Of a stretch of 32,128 bases of DNA, positions 15,551 through 23,972 are shown one piece after another. Within the stretch, counting starts at the first letter, position 1, and the number at the start of each line of letters is the position of its first letter. The notes under the pieces were generated by a model that worked only from the letters and a program-made list of their open reading frames with translations, was not told the origin of the DNA and ran no database searches. The stretch is from JAZSMJ01 sp045535815 (lineage in GTDB: Bacteria > Bacillota > Clostridia > Oscillospirales > CAG-272). The translations under genes were made by a program, and so were the position numbers. The DNA is taken from positions 1-32,128 of the forward strand of contig JAZSMJ010000065.1 in assembly GCA_045535815.1 (NCBI GenBank). Direction: 5' to 3'.

Positions 15551-16096
15551 ATGCAATCTGTACTTAAAGAGAAAAACGATATAAAAATATTTATACTTTA
15601 TCTTATGCGCAATATAGGCTATTCGCTTGATTTTGAAAGCATAAACGATATAGTGGTTCAGGACGGATTCGTAAATTATTTTGATTTTGCCGAGTGCTTT
15701 GCCGAGCTGCTTGAGACCGGAAATATAGCCGAGGAAAAATGGCCGAGCGGAAATATGTATAAGATAACCGAGCAGGGAATCCACGTTGCAGATACGCTTC
15801 AGAGCAATCTTCTTGAGCTTTTGAGAGAGAAGAGCCTGAAAAGTGCTCTCCGTCTTCTTTCCTTTAAGAGAAGGGGCTCTGATATAGGCTTTGAGACCGA
15901 GGATCTGCCGGACGGAAGAGTAAAGGTCACCTGCTATATAATCGAAAATAATCAGGAGATAATGCGTAGTTGTGTTATAGCAGACAGCATGATCCAGATA
16001 GAGCGTATGCGTTATAATTTTTACGATAAGCCCGAAACGGTATACAAGGGCATGCTTGCTATTCTGTCGGGAGATGTGAATTATCTTCTCGAATAG
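15551..16096 (+). CDS. DUF4364 family protein (probable winged-helix)
   Basis: A 181-residue protein resembling the DUF4364 family of Clostridia. The N-terminal ~85 residues (KNDIKIFILYLMRNIGYSLD, then KITEQGIHVADTL) look like a winged helix of the PadR/MarR kind, and the rest is a mixed alpha/beta domain ending in an acylphosphatase-like pattern. The function is unknown. I chose ATG 15551 because GGAGG lies 5 bp before it; ATG 15530 (188 residues) is in frame but would be almost leaderless. No terminator hairpin is evident after it. Confidence 0.8.
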   Translation: MQSVLKEKNDIKIFILYLMRNIGYSLDFESINDIVVQDGFVNYFDFAECFAELLETGNIAEEKWPSGNMYKITEQGIHVADTLQSNLLELLREKSLKSALRLLSFKRRGSDIGFETEDLPDGRVKVTCYIIENNQEIMRSCVIADSMIQIERMRYNFYDKPETVYKGMLAILSGDVNYLLE

Positions 16097-16235
16097 ATAA
16101 AAAAAGTTAAAATTTTAAAATTTGTGTGACGAAATATTTTGACTTTTTTTGTGCAAAAATAACATATAAATGTTTGAAGATGTTACAAAAAAAATCACGA
16201 AAATAAAACAAAAAACACAAAAAAGGGCATTTGTG

Positions 16236-16269
16236 CGATAATTATAGCTATTTTATACAATAATTATCG
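16236..16269. repeat. 10-bp inverted repeat upstream of the sigma-factor promoter
   Basis: The 246-bp gap 16097-16342 is very AT-rich and contains no gene. It holds CGATAATTAT (16236-16245) and its exact inverted copy (16260-16269), 14 bp apart, ending 12 bp before the -35 of the sigma-factor gene. It may be an operator or part of the upstream gene's 3' end. Confidence 0.5.
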
Positions 16270-16281
16270 AAAAAACAATGC

Positions 16282-16310
16282 TTGACATTATGAATAATAA
16301 TCATTATAAT
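16282..16310 (+). promoter_or_regulatory. Perfect consensus promoter of the sigma-factor gene, with an overlapping Fur/PerR-like palindrome
   Basis: TTGACA (16282-16287), 17-bp spacer, TATAAT (16305-16310): an exact housekeeping consensus. A 15-bp palindrome-like TAATAAT-C-ATTATAA (16295-16309) covers the spacer end and most of the -10 and resembles the 7-1-7 boxes of Fur/PerR-family repressors. The promoter is clear; the operator is tentative because the region is AT-rich. Confidence 0.85.
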
Positions 16311-16342
16311 AAATATAACTCAATGTTAGGAGCAGTGTTTGT

Positions 16343-16903
16343 TTGGACTCTCTTCTGGAGCTCATAAATAGAGCAAAAAACGGTCATTCATCGGCGTTTG
16401 CCGAGCTTTTTGGCAAATACAGACCGCTAATAATTAATATGAGCGATAAATATCGGGAAAGTGCATCCAAATGTGGCATTGACACCGAAGACCTTTCGCA
16501 GGAGGCGGCGATCGCCTTATACAGTGCAATTCGTACATATAACGGTAACGATGAAGTAACCTTCGGTTTGTATGCTAAGATCTGTATCAAGAACCGTATA
16601 GTCTCGCTTCTGAAGAAGAACAGCGCAACCGACGTTTTCTACGGCGAAGGCCCGCAGGATAGCGCCGAGGCTGATCTTGTAAGCGATCCCGAACAGTCAT
16701 TTATTGACAGGGAAAATTATCAAAAGCTTCTTTGCACGATAGACAACACTCTTTCCGGACTTGAAATGGCAGTTTTCAAGCTGTATCTTTCCGATAAATC
16801 GTATTCCGAAATATCCGCTATACTCGGAATAAAGGAAAAATCAGTCAACAACGCCATGTGTCGTATCCGATCGAAGCTATCCAGACTTTTCGGTAAAAAT
16901 TGA
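16343..16903 (+). CDS. Sigma-70 family RNA polymerase sigma factor (SigH-like)
   Basis: A 186-residue alternative sigma factor with regions 2 and 4 only. Region 2 is at about 15-90 (ELFGKYRPLIINMSDKY, DTEDLSQEAAIALYSAIRTY, then FGLYAKICIKNRIVSLL). Region 4 is at about 130-180, with the helix-turn-helix KSYSEISAILGIKEKSVNNA followed by MCRIRSKLSRLF. The order and spacing resemble the sporulation factor SigH/Spo0H, but it is shorter, so I do not assign the symbol. The start is TTG at 16343, with TAGGAG 10 bp upstream; no ATG or GTG in frame gives a complete region 2. No anti-sigma gene is adjacent. Confidence 0.85.
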   Translation: MDSLLELINRAKNGHSSAFAELFGKYRPLIINMSDKYRESASKCGIDTEDLSQEAAIALYSAIRTYNGNDEVTFGLYAKICIKNRIVSLLKKNSATDVFYGEGPQDSAEADLVSDPEQSFIDRENYQKLLCTIDNTLSGLEMAVFKLYLSDKSYSEISAILGIKEKSVNNAMCRIRSKLSRLFGKN

Positions 16904-17014
16904 GTTGAATTTGCACAGCTCATGCAGATCTTATTTTTCAAGAGATTGGCGCTACGAGTCGCTTGATTCGAGCAAAAAATATATAACCAATCATACAAAG
17001 CGAGGTAAAAAACC

Positions 17015-17290
17015 ATGTACGAAGACAAGACTTTAAAGTGTAAAGATTGCGGAGCAGAATTTGTGTTCACAGCAGGTGAGCAGGAATTCTATGCTGAAAG
17101 AGGCTTCCAGAACGAGCCCCAGAGATGCAAGGCTTGCCGTGATGCAAGAAAGAACGCAGGCAGAGCTCCCAGAGAGTACTTTACAACAACTTGCGCAAGA
17201 TGCGGAAAAGAAGCTAAGGTTCCTTTCCAGCCCAGCAATGACAGACCGGTTTACTGCAGCGAATGCTTTGCAGCTACAAAGGAACAGTAA
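17015..17290 (+). CDS. Double zinc-ribbon protein
   Basis: A 91-residue protein with two zinc-ribbon units. C9/C12 pairs with C38/C41, with the zf-trcl-like middle section FTAGEQEFYAERGFQNEPQRC. C60/C63 pairs with C81/C84 (TTTCARCGKEAKVPFQPSND, then PVYCSECF). Proteins of this make-up are widespread in Firmicutes and are often named zinc-ribbon or CxxC-CxxC proteins; the role is unknown but nucleic-acid binding is likely. A GCGAGG site lies upstream and a terminator follows, so it is a single-gene unit. Confidence 0.85.
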   Translation: MYEDKTLKCKDCGAEFVFTAGEQEFYAERGFQNEPQRCKACRDARKNAGRAPREYFTTTCARCGKEAKVPFQPSNDRPVYCSECFAATKEQ

Positions 17291-17325
17291 TTATAAATTT
17301 AGTTCAACCGAATTTATGTCATCAC

Positions 17326-17356
17326 AAAAGGTACGTTTTAAGACGTGCCTTTTTTG
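17326..17356 (+). terminator. Terminator after the zinc-ribbon gene
   Basis: An 11-bp stem (17326-17336 with 17343-17353, one T-G pair), loop TTTAAG, followed by a T run. Confidence 0.88.
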
Positions 17357-17429
17357 TTTTCAAAAAAGAAGGTATATATTTATATCGGAAATTAATTTTT
17401 TAAAAAATATATACAAAATTGAAAAAGTG

Positions 17430-17438
17430 TGATATAAT
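17430..17438 (+). promoter_or_regulatory. Extended -10 promoter of rlmB
   Basis: TG at 17430-17431, one base, then TATAAT at 17433-17438. No good -35 is found 17 bp upstream, which fits an extended -10 promoter. The leader to rlmB carries a CGACCT/AGGTCG hairpin (about 17493-17521). Confidence 0.6.
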
Positions 17439-17532
17439 AAACTCGGTATGTTATATTCATACGGCGCTGCTTGCGCAAATAACGGTAAAAAGGCGACCTT
17501 GAGCGTATGCTTTCAGGTCGAATTAAAGAAAA

Positions 17533-18405
17533 ATGTATCAGAATAAATATAAAGGCAAAGGGAAGGGCGATGGCTTTTCCGCACCCTCAAATAAAGGGGG
17601 AAAGGGTGGCGCACGCCGCTTTGATCAAAAAGAAAAAAGAGGTTATTCTCACGATGAGGATATGACCGAGGAGATGGCTCAGGCAGTCGTCGGAAGAAAT
17701 GCGGTCAGAGAGCTTCTGAAAAGCGAGAGAACGGTTGATAAGCTGTTCGTTCTCAGAGGTGAAAGAGAGGGCTCGATAACCGTTCTGGTTGCCCAGGCAA
17801 TCGAGAGAAAGATTCCTGTTATTGAGGTTGAAAGAGCAAAGCTTGACCGTCTTTCCGCAGGTATCAATCATCAGGGCGTTGCGGCAATCGCAGCCGAAAA
17901 GGAATACGTTACGGTTGACGAGATAATAGAATATGCAAACGAAAAGGGCGAAAAGCCCTTGATAGTGATATCGGACGGCATAGTCGATCCGTATAATCTC
18001 GGTGCGGTCATCCGCTGCGCAGAGGGCGCAGGGGCGCACGGTATCATAATTCCCAAGCGCAGAGCAGTATCGCTGACTGCGGCGGTAGGAAAGGCTTCTG
18101 CAGGAGCTCTTGAGCATATGCGTGTCGCTAAGGTGACCAACATAGCCGCTACAGTAGAGGAGCTCAAGGAAAAGGGAATATGGGTGTTTGCGGCTGAGGC
18201 AGGCGGCACCGATTATACCGAGTGTGACTTTAATATTCCCACAGCCATAGTTATGGGCAGTGAGGGTGAGGGCGTTTCCCGTCTTGTAAAAGATAAAAGC
18301 GATTTTACAGTATCCATTCCGATGTACGGCAGTGTTAACTCCCTTAACGTGTCTACTGCGGCGGCAGTTTTGCTTTACGAGGCCGCAAGACAGCGCAGAA
18401 GATAA
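17533..18405 (+). CDS. rlmB: 23S rRNA (guanosine-2'-O-)-methyltransferase RlmB / TrmH-family SPOUT methyltransferase
   Basis: 2'-O-methylates a guanosine in 23S rRNA (G2251 in E. coli numbering) using S-adenosylmethionine. The product is 290 residues. Residues 1-45 are an extra Gly/Lys/Arg-rich, probably disordered, RNA-binding tail. The substrate-binding domain follows (VVGRNAVRELLKSERTVDKL), then the SPOUT domain with its three knot motifs: DPYNLGAVIRCAEGAGAHG, IVMGSEGEGVSRLV and IPMYGSVNSLNVSTAAAVLL. The ribosome site is weak (TTAAAGAAAA). It has its own promoter and is 39 bp from the next gene, so the two may be co-transcribed. Closely related TrmH enzymes with other targets cannot be excluded. 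Confidence 0.9.
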   Translation: MYQNKYKGKGKGDGFSAPSNKGGKGGARRFDQKEKRGYSHDEDMTEEMAQAVVGRNAVRELLKSERTVDKLFVLRGEREGSITVLVAQAIERKIPVIEVERAKLDRLSAGINHQGVAAIAAEKEYVTVDEIIEYANEKGEKPLIVISDGIVDPYNLGAVIRCAEGAGAHGIIIPKRRAVSLTAAVGKASAGALEHMRVAKVTNIAATVEELKEKGIWVFAAEAGGTDYTECDFNIPTAIVMGSEGEGVSRLVKDKSDFTVSIPMYGSVNSLNVSTAAAVLLYEAARQRRR

Positions 18406-18444
18406 GATATAAAGCAGAAAAAATAATCAAGGAGATTTTTCGAT

Positions 18445-21432
18445 ATGGAAGAGAAGAACAACGGCGTTGACAGATCCTCGGAAAATACCGCTAAGGAGAT
18501 CAATGCAACAGAGCTTCTGAGACAGCTTAAAGAAAATATCAAGCTGAATCCTGTCACAACAAACGAGCTTGAAGACAGCTTTTCTGTGGCGGGCGAAGAT
18601 ACTGCTGTCGAAAAAAACGAAGAGGCTGAAATGGAGTTTTTGGATCAGAGCGTAAAGCAGGATCAAAATGATGAAGAAGCCTCCAAGGGACAGCGTTTCA
18701 AAATCTCAAAGAGAAAAAAATCAAATATAGATACCCTTGCGCAGACTGATGAGGAAGCGGTGCTCGAGGAAAAAACGGTTACGGTAAATCCCGAGTATAA
18801 ATCCTTCGTTAAGCATCACGATGAGCCGGTCAACGTAAACGACCTTCTCAAAAAATATCTTTCAGAGGATGATTATAACGTTCTTCGCAAGATAGACGTC
18901 GCATCCGATCAGCCTGTAAGCGCAGCTCCTGAAAAGAAGGAAACGGCAAAGCAACCTTCGGTTGAGAAAACCGAGGAAGCGCCTTCCTCAATACTTGAGC
19001 AGGCAGCGGCAGTAAACGCTGCACAGAATTCGGGTAAAGCGTTCGGCTTCGTCAAGAACAGCGCCGCTTTTAGCGAGGAGGCTGATATAACCGACGAGGA
19101 GCTTGAGGTTGCCGCTTCGGAATTTGAAGAGGAGCAGCCGGAGATCGCTCCCTCTGAGGAAGCTCTTGCAGAGCAGGAGGAATACGCAGAAGAGGTAGCT
19201 TCAGAAGTGATAGGGGAAGCGGCCGATTCTCTTGACGAGATATTTGATCAGCCTACCGGAGAGTTTGCAACGGATACCTCCGATGCGGAAGAGGTAGCTA
19301 TAGATGAAGCAGCCGAGCCCGAGGATGTGGGTGAAAGCTTTGCTGAAAAGCTTTCGGGCAAATTCGGTGCCCTCCGTTCGATGTTCAAGAAGAAAGAAAA
19401 GAACGCTCCCGAGATTGATGAGGCTGCATTTGAGGAGGCAAAGGCTCACCTTGAAGAAGAATTTACAGACGACGATCTGACTCTTGAGGAAAAGATCAAA
19501 AACGCAGAAGACTATGCCTCTACTATGGAGCAGACAAGAGCAGTACCCAAGCAGGATATCGACGAGATAGATAAAAATATCATGATCGCTCTCGGTATGG
19601 AAGACGAGCTTGAAAAGACCGTCGGTATAGATGCAGTAAACGAGATATACAGAGAGCTTGACCGCCAGGGAGAGGGCATATCCGATTCGGGCGAGAATAT
19701 TCAGGACAGCAAGAATGCGCAGGAGTTTACCTCCATGACGCAGACCAAGCAGTTCTTCAAGCAGTATAAGAAGACCTACAGAGCTTCACTTTTAAAGATG
19801 GCGATAGCCGTTGTATTTACGGTTGTGTTGTTCTTCTATGAAAACATTTCTCTTATGGGCGGTGCGCTTCCCGATGCATTCAGCCCTAAGTTCTACCCCG
19901 TTGTATATGCGATGGTAAGCCTTCAGATACTCGTGCTTTGCTCGGCTCTGATATGGCGTGAGCTTTATGAGGGTGCAAGAGCTATAATCAACCGCCGTCC
20001 GATACCTGAGAGCATAACGGTCGTAATGCTTATCGGAACGCTTATCTATCACATCGTGATATGTGCGGTGCCTTCGTTTACATATGATGCGAAGCTGTAT
20101 AATTTCCCTGCGGCACTTTGCGTGCTTCTTACTCTGGTTTACGAGTTTATGAATCTCAAGCGTGAGATATTCAGCTTCAATATAGTTGCATCAAAGCGCG
20201 TTAAATATGCAATAGGCAGGGTTAAATTCGGCGAGGATGAGCTCGAAAAAGAGGCTTTCTCCGATTTCCTTCCCGCAAGTCCTTCGATATTCAAGGTTAA
20301 TAAGGCAAACTTTATAAACGGCTTCTTTAAGCGCTCACGTGCCAATACCAACAACAAGCCTATAATCGGAATACTTATTCTTGCATCCCTTGCACTTTCG
20401 GTAGTGCTCGGTATAGTCGGCTTCTGGTATTCGAAGAGTCTGAACACGGCGCTTATATTTGCCTATGCCACATTTATGATAAGCCTGCCGTTCTCGGCGT
20501 TCCTCACCTTCAGCTATCCCTTCTACCGTGCTTCGAAGGAAGCTTATACGCTTGACAGCGCTATAATCGGCGAGGAATCCCTTGAGGAGTATTCGTCTGC
20601 TTCTGCGATCTCCTTTGACGATAAGGACGTTTTCCCGTCGTACGGCGTTAAGGTAAAGAGCGTTAAGGTATACGGTCTTAACCGTATAGACCACGTTATA
20701 TACTATGCAGGAAGCATGTTCCGTCACGTAGGCGGTCCGCTTGCTGACGTATTTGAGGGAGCTACAAGGGATATAGGTCATTCGGATAACGTTGAGCTTC
20801 TTGAGGTCGACGACAGCGGACTTGAAGCTATGATAGATGATACGCATATTTATATAGGAACTGCGGATTATCTCAGACGCAAGGAATTCGAGCCCGTTGT
20901 TGACGAGGATGACGCCGATATAGAAAACGACGGCGAGACCAGCATAATGCATATGGTGGTAAACGAAGAGGTAACTGCAAAATTCTACGTCAGCTATATT
21001 ATCGATCCCGATTTCGAGGCTATACTCAAGCATCTCTATAAGTCGGGAATGTGCGTTGGTATAAAGACCTTTGATCCGAATATTGATAACCGTATGCTCA
21101 GCACAAAGATCAAGATATCAAAGTATCCCGTAAAGATACTGAAGTGTCGAGGATCTGAGGATTTCTCGGAAACGAGAGAGAGCATTGACTCGGGTATCGT
21201 TTCAAAGAACAGTGCAAAGACCCTTTTGCAGACGCTTTCACTGTGCGACAGAGTCAATTATATGACCAAAACAAATCTTGTAGTGAAGATATTTGCGATG
21301 ATAGTCAGCGTGGTGCTTCTCAGCTTTGTGCTTGTGCTCGGTCATTCAGCAAATCTTCCCTCTGTTTACGTTGCTTTGTATCAGCTGTTCTGGATACTTC
21401 CGATGGCTGTCATTGCAAAACTGTTTATATAA
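18445..21432 (+). CDS. Large membrane protein resembling a catalytically degenerate P-type ATPase, with acidic N-terminal region
   Basis: A 995-residue protein. Residues 1 to about 440 are highly acidic (Glu/Asp/Ala-rich) and probably disordered. Eight membrane segments follow at about 449-467, 483-504, 523-543, 551-571, 639-662, 669-692, 945-966 and 974-993. The 2+2+2, large loop, +2 pattern is that of P1B ATPases (MA-MB-M1-M2, A domain, M3-M4, P/N domain, M5-M6). Segment 6 has SLPFSAF (P682) where M4 has its conserved proline. ISFDDKDVF (D725) stands where DKTGT should be. IYIGTADYLRRKEF and the following IDPDFEAILKHLYKSGM-IKTFDPN (T875-N879) match the N-domain VGN..L and the LADPLRPEA-TGDN regions. 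The phosphorylation motif, TGE and GDG are all absent, so it is probably not a pump. The family assignment is my inference; GGAG ribosome site upstream. Confidence 0.6.
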   Translation: MEEKNNGVDRSSENTAKEINATELLRQLKENIKLNPVTTNELEDSFSVAGEDTAVEKNEEAEMEFLDQSVKQDQNDEEASKGQRFKISKRKKSNIDTLAQTDEEAVLEEKTVTVNPEYKSFVKHHDEPVNVNDLLKKYLSEDDYNVLRKIDVASDQPVSAAPEKKETAKQPSVEKTEEAPSSILEQAAAVNAAQNSGKAFGFVKNSAAFSEEADITDEELEVAASEFEEEQPEIAPSEEALAEQEEYAEEVASEVIGEAADSLDEIFDQPTGEFATDTSDAEEVAIDEAAEPEDVGESFAEKLSGKFGALRSMFKKKEKNAPEIDEAAFEEAKAHLEEEFTDDDLTLEEKIKNAEDYASTMEQTRAVPKQDIDEIDKNIMIALGMEDELEKTVGIDAVNEIYRELDRQGEGISDSGENIQDSKNAQEFTSMTQTKQFFKQYKKTYRASLLKMAIAVVFTVVLFFYENISLMGGALPDAFSPKFYPVVYAMVSLQILVLCSALIWRELYEGARAIINRRPIPESITVVMLIGTLIYHIVICAVPSFTYDAKLYNFPAALCVLLTLVYEFMNLKREIFSFNIVASKRVKYAIGRVKFGEDELEKEAFSDFLPASPSIFKVNKANFINGFFKRSRANTNNKPIIGILILASLALSVVLGIVGFWYSKSLNTALIFAYATFMISLPFSAFLTFSYPFYRASKEAYTLDSAIIGEESLEEYSSASAISFDDKDVFPSYGVKVKSVKVYGLNRIDHVIYYAGSMFRHVGGPLADVFEGATRDIGHSDNVELLEVDDSGLEAMIDDTHIYIGTADYLRRKEFEPVVDEDDADIENDGETSIMHMVVNEEVTAKFYVSYIIDPDFEAILKHLYKSGMCVGIKTFDPNIDNRMLSTKIKISKYPVKILKCRGSEDFSETRESIDSGIVSKNSAKTLLQTLSLCDRVNYMTKTNLVVKIFAMIVSVVLLSFVLVLGHSANLPSVYVALYQLFWILPMAVIAKLFI

Positions 21433-21453
21433 GCTTTAAAATCAGTAAAAAAC

Positions 21454-21475
21454 GGAGGCGGAACAAACCGCCTCC
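21454..21475 (+). terminator. Hairpin after the pseudo-ATPase gene
   Basis: An 8-bp GC-rich stem (21454-21461 with 21468-21475), loop AACAAA, preceded by an A run and followed by TTATGTTT. It is a weak terminator or an attenuating hairpin 21 bp after the stop. Confidence 0.6.
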
Positions 21476-21498
21476 TTATGTTTAACCGGAGCATTCTA

Positions 21499-23346
21499 AT
21501 GAATAAAAATATTGAAAAAATACTTAAAAGAGTATCGAAGCCGGGCAGATATTCCGGCGGAGAATTCGGCGAGGTATTAAAGGATAAGGAAAAGATAAAG
21601 GCAAGAATAGCCTTCTGCTTCCCCGACTCGTATGAGATAGGCATGTCAAATCTCGGCGTGCGTATACTTGCAGGAGCGCTTAACTCAGCCGATGACGTAT
21701 GGTGTGAAAGAGCGTATACTCCGTGGCCGGATATGGAGGCGGAGCTGAGGGAGAATAATATAAGTCTCTTTACCTCGGAGAGCGCAGATCCGCTCGGAGC
21801 TTTTGATTTCGTTGCGTTTACGCTTCAGTATGAGCTTTGCTATACCAACGTTTTGAATATGCTTGAGCTTTCGGGCATACCGCTTCTTGCGTCTGAGCGC
21901 ACAGGGCAGCATCCCATTATACTGGGTGGCGGTCCGTGTGCCTATAATGCAGAGCCTGTTGCCGATTTCTTCGATATCTTTTCAATAGGAGAGGGAGAAG
22001 AGGCGCTTCCGGAGCTTGTCCGCCTTTATATCAATATGAAGGATGAGCCGGATTATACCAAAGAAAAATTCTTAAGAGAAGCCGCAAAGCTGGAGGGATT
22101 TTACGTGCCCTCGCTTTACGGTGTTGAATATAACGAGGACGGCACGGTAAAGAGCATCGAGCCCTTGTATGATGACGTTCCAAGGACGGTGCGCAAGCGC
22201 ATCGTTTCCGATATGAATAAATCTTACTATCCCGAAAAGCTTGTTATGCCCTATATTGAGACGGTGCATGACAGAATAGTTCTTGAAACGGCAAGGGGAT
22301 GTATTCGAGGCTGCAGATTCTGCCAGGCAGGAATGATATTCCGTCCTGTAAGAGAAAAAACTCCCGAAACCCTTGACTGTCAGGCAAGAATGCTTTTTGA
22401 AAACAGCGGATACGATGAGATATCGCTCTCGTCCTTGTCGATAAGCGATTACACAAGGCTTGAAGAGCTTACCGAAAAGCTCCTTTCATGGACGGATGAT
22501 AACAAGGTGAGTCTGTCCTTGCCCTCGCTCAGAGTTGACAGCTTTTCAAAGGAGCTGATGGACAGAATATCTACCGTCAGAACGGGCGGTCTTACCTTTG
22601 CGCCCGAGGCAGGTACTCAGCGACTTCGTGATGCCATAAACAAGAACGTTACCGAGGAAGATATCATGCGTGCCTGCAGAACTGCTTTTGAAGCAGGCAA
22701 GAACCAGGTCAAGCTTTATTTTATGTTGGGTCTTCCTACAGAAACCTATGAGGACCTTGACGGAATAGCAGACCTTGCAAAGCGTGTTGTCGATCTTTAT
22801 TATACCATTCCTACAAGGGCAAAGCGTCCGCCGACGGTGACGGTCAGCGTTTCCTGCTTTATCCCCAAGCCTATGACACCTTTTGAATGGGATGCGCAGG
22901 ATACACTCGAGGTTTTGAGGGACAAGCAGATGTATCTTGCCTCGAAGATCACCGATAAAAAGATACGTTATAATTGGCACGATGCCAACGTCAGCCGTAT
23001 AGAAGCGGTCTTTGCAAGAGGTGACAGACTCTTGTCAAGGGTGCTTCTTGAGGCACGCAAGCTCGGCATCAAATTCGATGCGTGGGATGAATTTTTCAGC
23101 TATGAAAATTGGATGAAGGCTTTTGAGGCCGCAGGAATAGATCCTTCCTTCTACGCAAACAGAGTTTTCGGAGAAGATGAGATACTTCCCTGGGATATGA
23201 TAGACTGCGGAGTGCGCAGATCGTTTTTATGGAATGAAAGATGCAAGGCGTATCAGTCAAAGACAAGCTTTAACTGCAGAGAAAAGTGCTCCGGCTGCGG
23301 AGCTGACAAATTGGGAGGCGAAGGAACATGCTGCCCCAAAGCATAA
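21499..23346 (+). CDS. B12-binding-type radical SAM protein (TIGR03960-like)
   Basis: A 615-residue protein. The N-terminal ~200 residues form a cobalamin-binding-like domain (FPDSYEIGMSNLGVRILAGA, then HPIILGGGPCAYNAEPVADF). The radical SAM cluster motif is C268-IRG-C272-RF-C275 in TARGCIRGCRFCQAGMIFRP, followed by the TIM-barrel core (FAPEAGTQRLRDAINKNVTE and KLYFMLGLPTETYED). The C-terminus has a Cys-rich tail (CREKCSGCGADKL and a final CC). This matches the uncharacterised TIGR03960 family, whose usual partner is the DUF2344 protein encoded next. I chose ATG 21499 because CGGAG lies 7-8 bp before it; ATG 21478 directly abuts the hairpin. Substrate unknown; tRNA or ribosomal modification is a guess. 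Confidence 0.88.
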   Translation: MNKNIEKILKRVSKPGRYSGGEFGEVLKDKEKIKARIAFCFPDSYEIGMSNLGVRILAGALNSADDVWCERAYTPWPDMEAELRENNISLFTSESADPLGAFDFVAFTLQYELCYTNVLNMLELSGIPLLASERTGQHPIILGGGPCAYNAEPVADFFDIFSIGEGEEALPELVRLYINMKDEPDYTKEKFLREAAKLEGFYVPSLYGVEYNEDGTVKSIEPLYDDVPRTVRKRIVSDMNKSYYPEKLVMPYIETVHDRIVLETARGCIRGCRFCQAGMIFRPVREKTPETLDCQARMLFENSGYDEISLSSLSISDYTRLEELTEKLLSWTDDNKVSLSLPSLRVDSFSKELMDRISTVRTGGLTFAPEAGTQRLRDAINKNVTEEDIMRACRTAFEAGKNQVKLYFMLGLPTETYEDLDGIADLAKRVVDLYYTIPTRAKRPPTVTVSVSCFIPKPMTPFEWDAQDTLEVLRDKQMYLASKITDKKIRYNWHDANVSRIEAVFARGDRLLSRVLLEARKLGIKFDAWDEFFSYENWMKAFEAAGIDPSFYANRVFGEDEILPWDMIDCGVRRSFLWNERCKAYQSKTSFNCREKCSGCGADKLGGEGTCCPKA

Positions 23347-23960
23347 GAATTAAATTTAAAAAGGTCGGAAGACTTAAGTTTATCTCTCATCTTGACCTTT
23401 GCCGTACACTTAAAACGGCAATAGTACGTGCCAAGATACCGATATGGTATACCCAGGGCTTTAACCCCCATCCCAAGATGGTGTTTGCGCTTACCGTTTC
23501 GGTTGGATCGGAGAGCATATGCGAATATCTTGATATAAAGATAACTCAGGATATGCCGTTTGATGAAATCAAGGACAGATTGAACGGCGCTTTGACGGAC
23601 GAGCTGTCTGTAGACGAGGTCTATGCGCCGCAAAACGATTTTTCGGAGATCGGTTATTCATCGTATGTTATAAAGATGAACGACCTTACCGATACTGCCG
23701 GGGTAGAAGAGAAGCTCGCTTCCTCTATGGTTGTGCTCAAGCACACCAAAAGCGGTGAGCGTGAGGTGGATATAAGACCGCTTATAAGATCGTATTCGTT
23801 AGTTCCCTCGGATGAAGGCATAGTTATGGGAGTGGTGCTCAGCGCCGACAGCTCAAATTATCTTAATCCCGATTACGTTGCGAAGGCGCTGGGAAGCGCA
23901 GATTACGATGCAATGCGCACCGGAGTTATACTGAAGGACGGAGTTACTCAGTTCAGATAA
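23328..23960 (+). CDS. DUF2344 (TIGR03936) radical-SAM-associated protein
   Basis: A 210-residue protein starting IRIKFKKVGRLKFISHLDLC and continuing RTLKTAIVRAKIPIWYTQGF and NPHPKMVFALTVSVG, the signature of the DUF2344 family. In some organisms this domain is fused to the C-terminus of the TIGR03960 radical SAM protein; here it is a separate gene overlapping it by 19 bp, with GGGAGG inside the upstream gene. This indicates coupled translation and a joint, still unknown, role. The rng and rplU genes that often follow the pair in Clostridia are absent here. Confidence 0.88.
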   Translation: MLPQSIRIKFKKVGRLKFISHLDLCRTLKTAIVRAKIPIWYTQGFNPHPKMVFALTVSVGSESICEYLDIKITQDMPFDEIKDRLNGALTDELSVDEVYAPQNDFSEIGYSSYVIKMNDLTDTAGVEEKLASSMVVLKHTKSGEREVDIRPLIRSYSLVPSDEGIVMGVVLSADSSNYLNPDYVAKALGSADYDAMRTGVILKDGVTQFR

Positions 23961-23972
23961 GGACGGTGCAGT

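Noticed and set aside
16963..16987. Possible promoter TTGATT/TATAAC before the zinc-ribbon gene
   Set aside because: Spacer is only about 13 bp.
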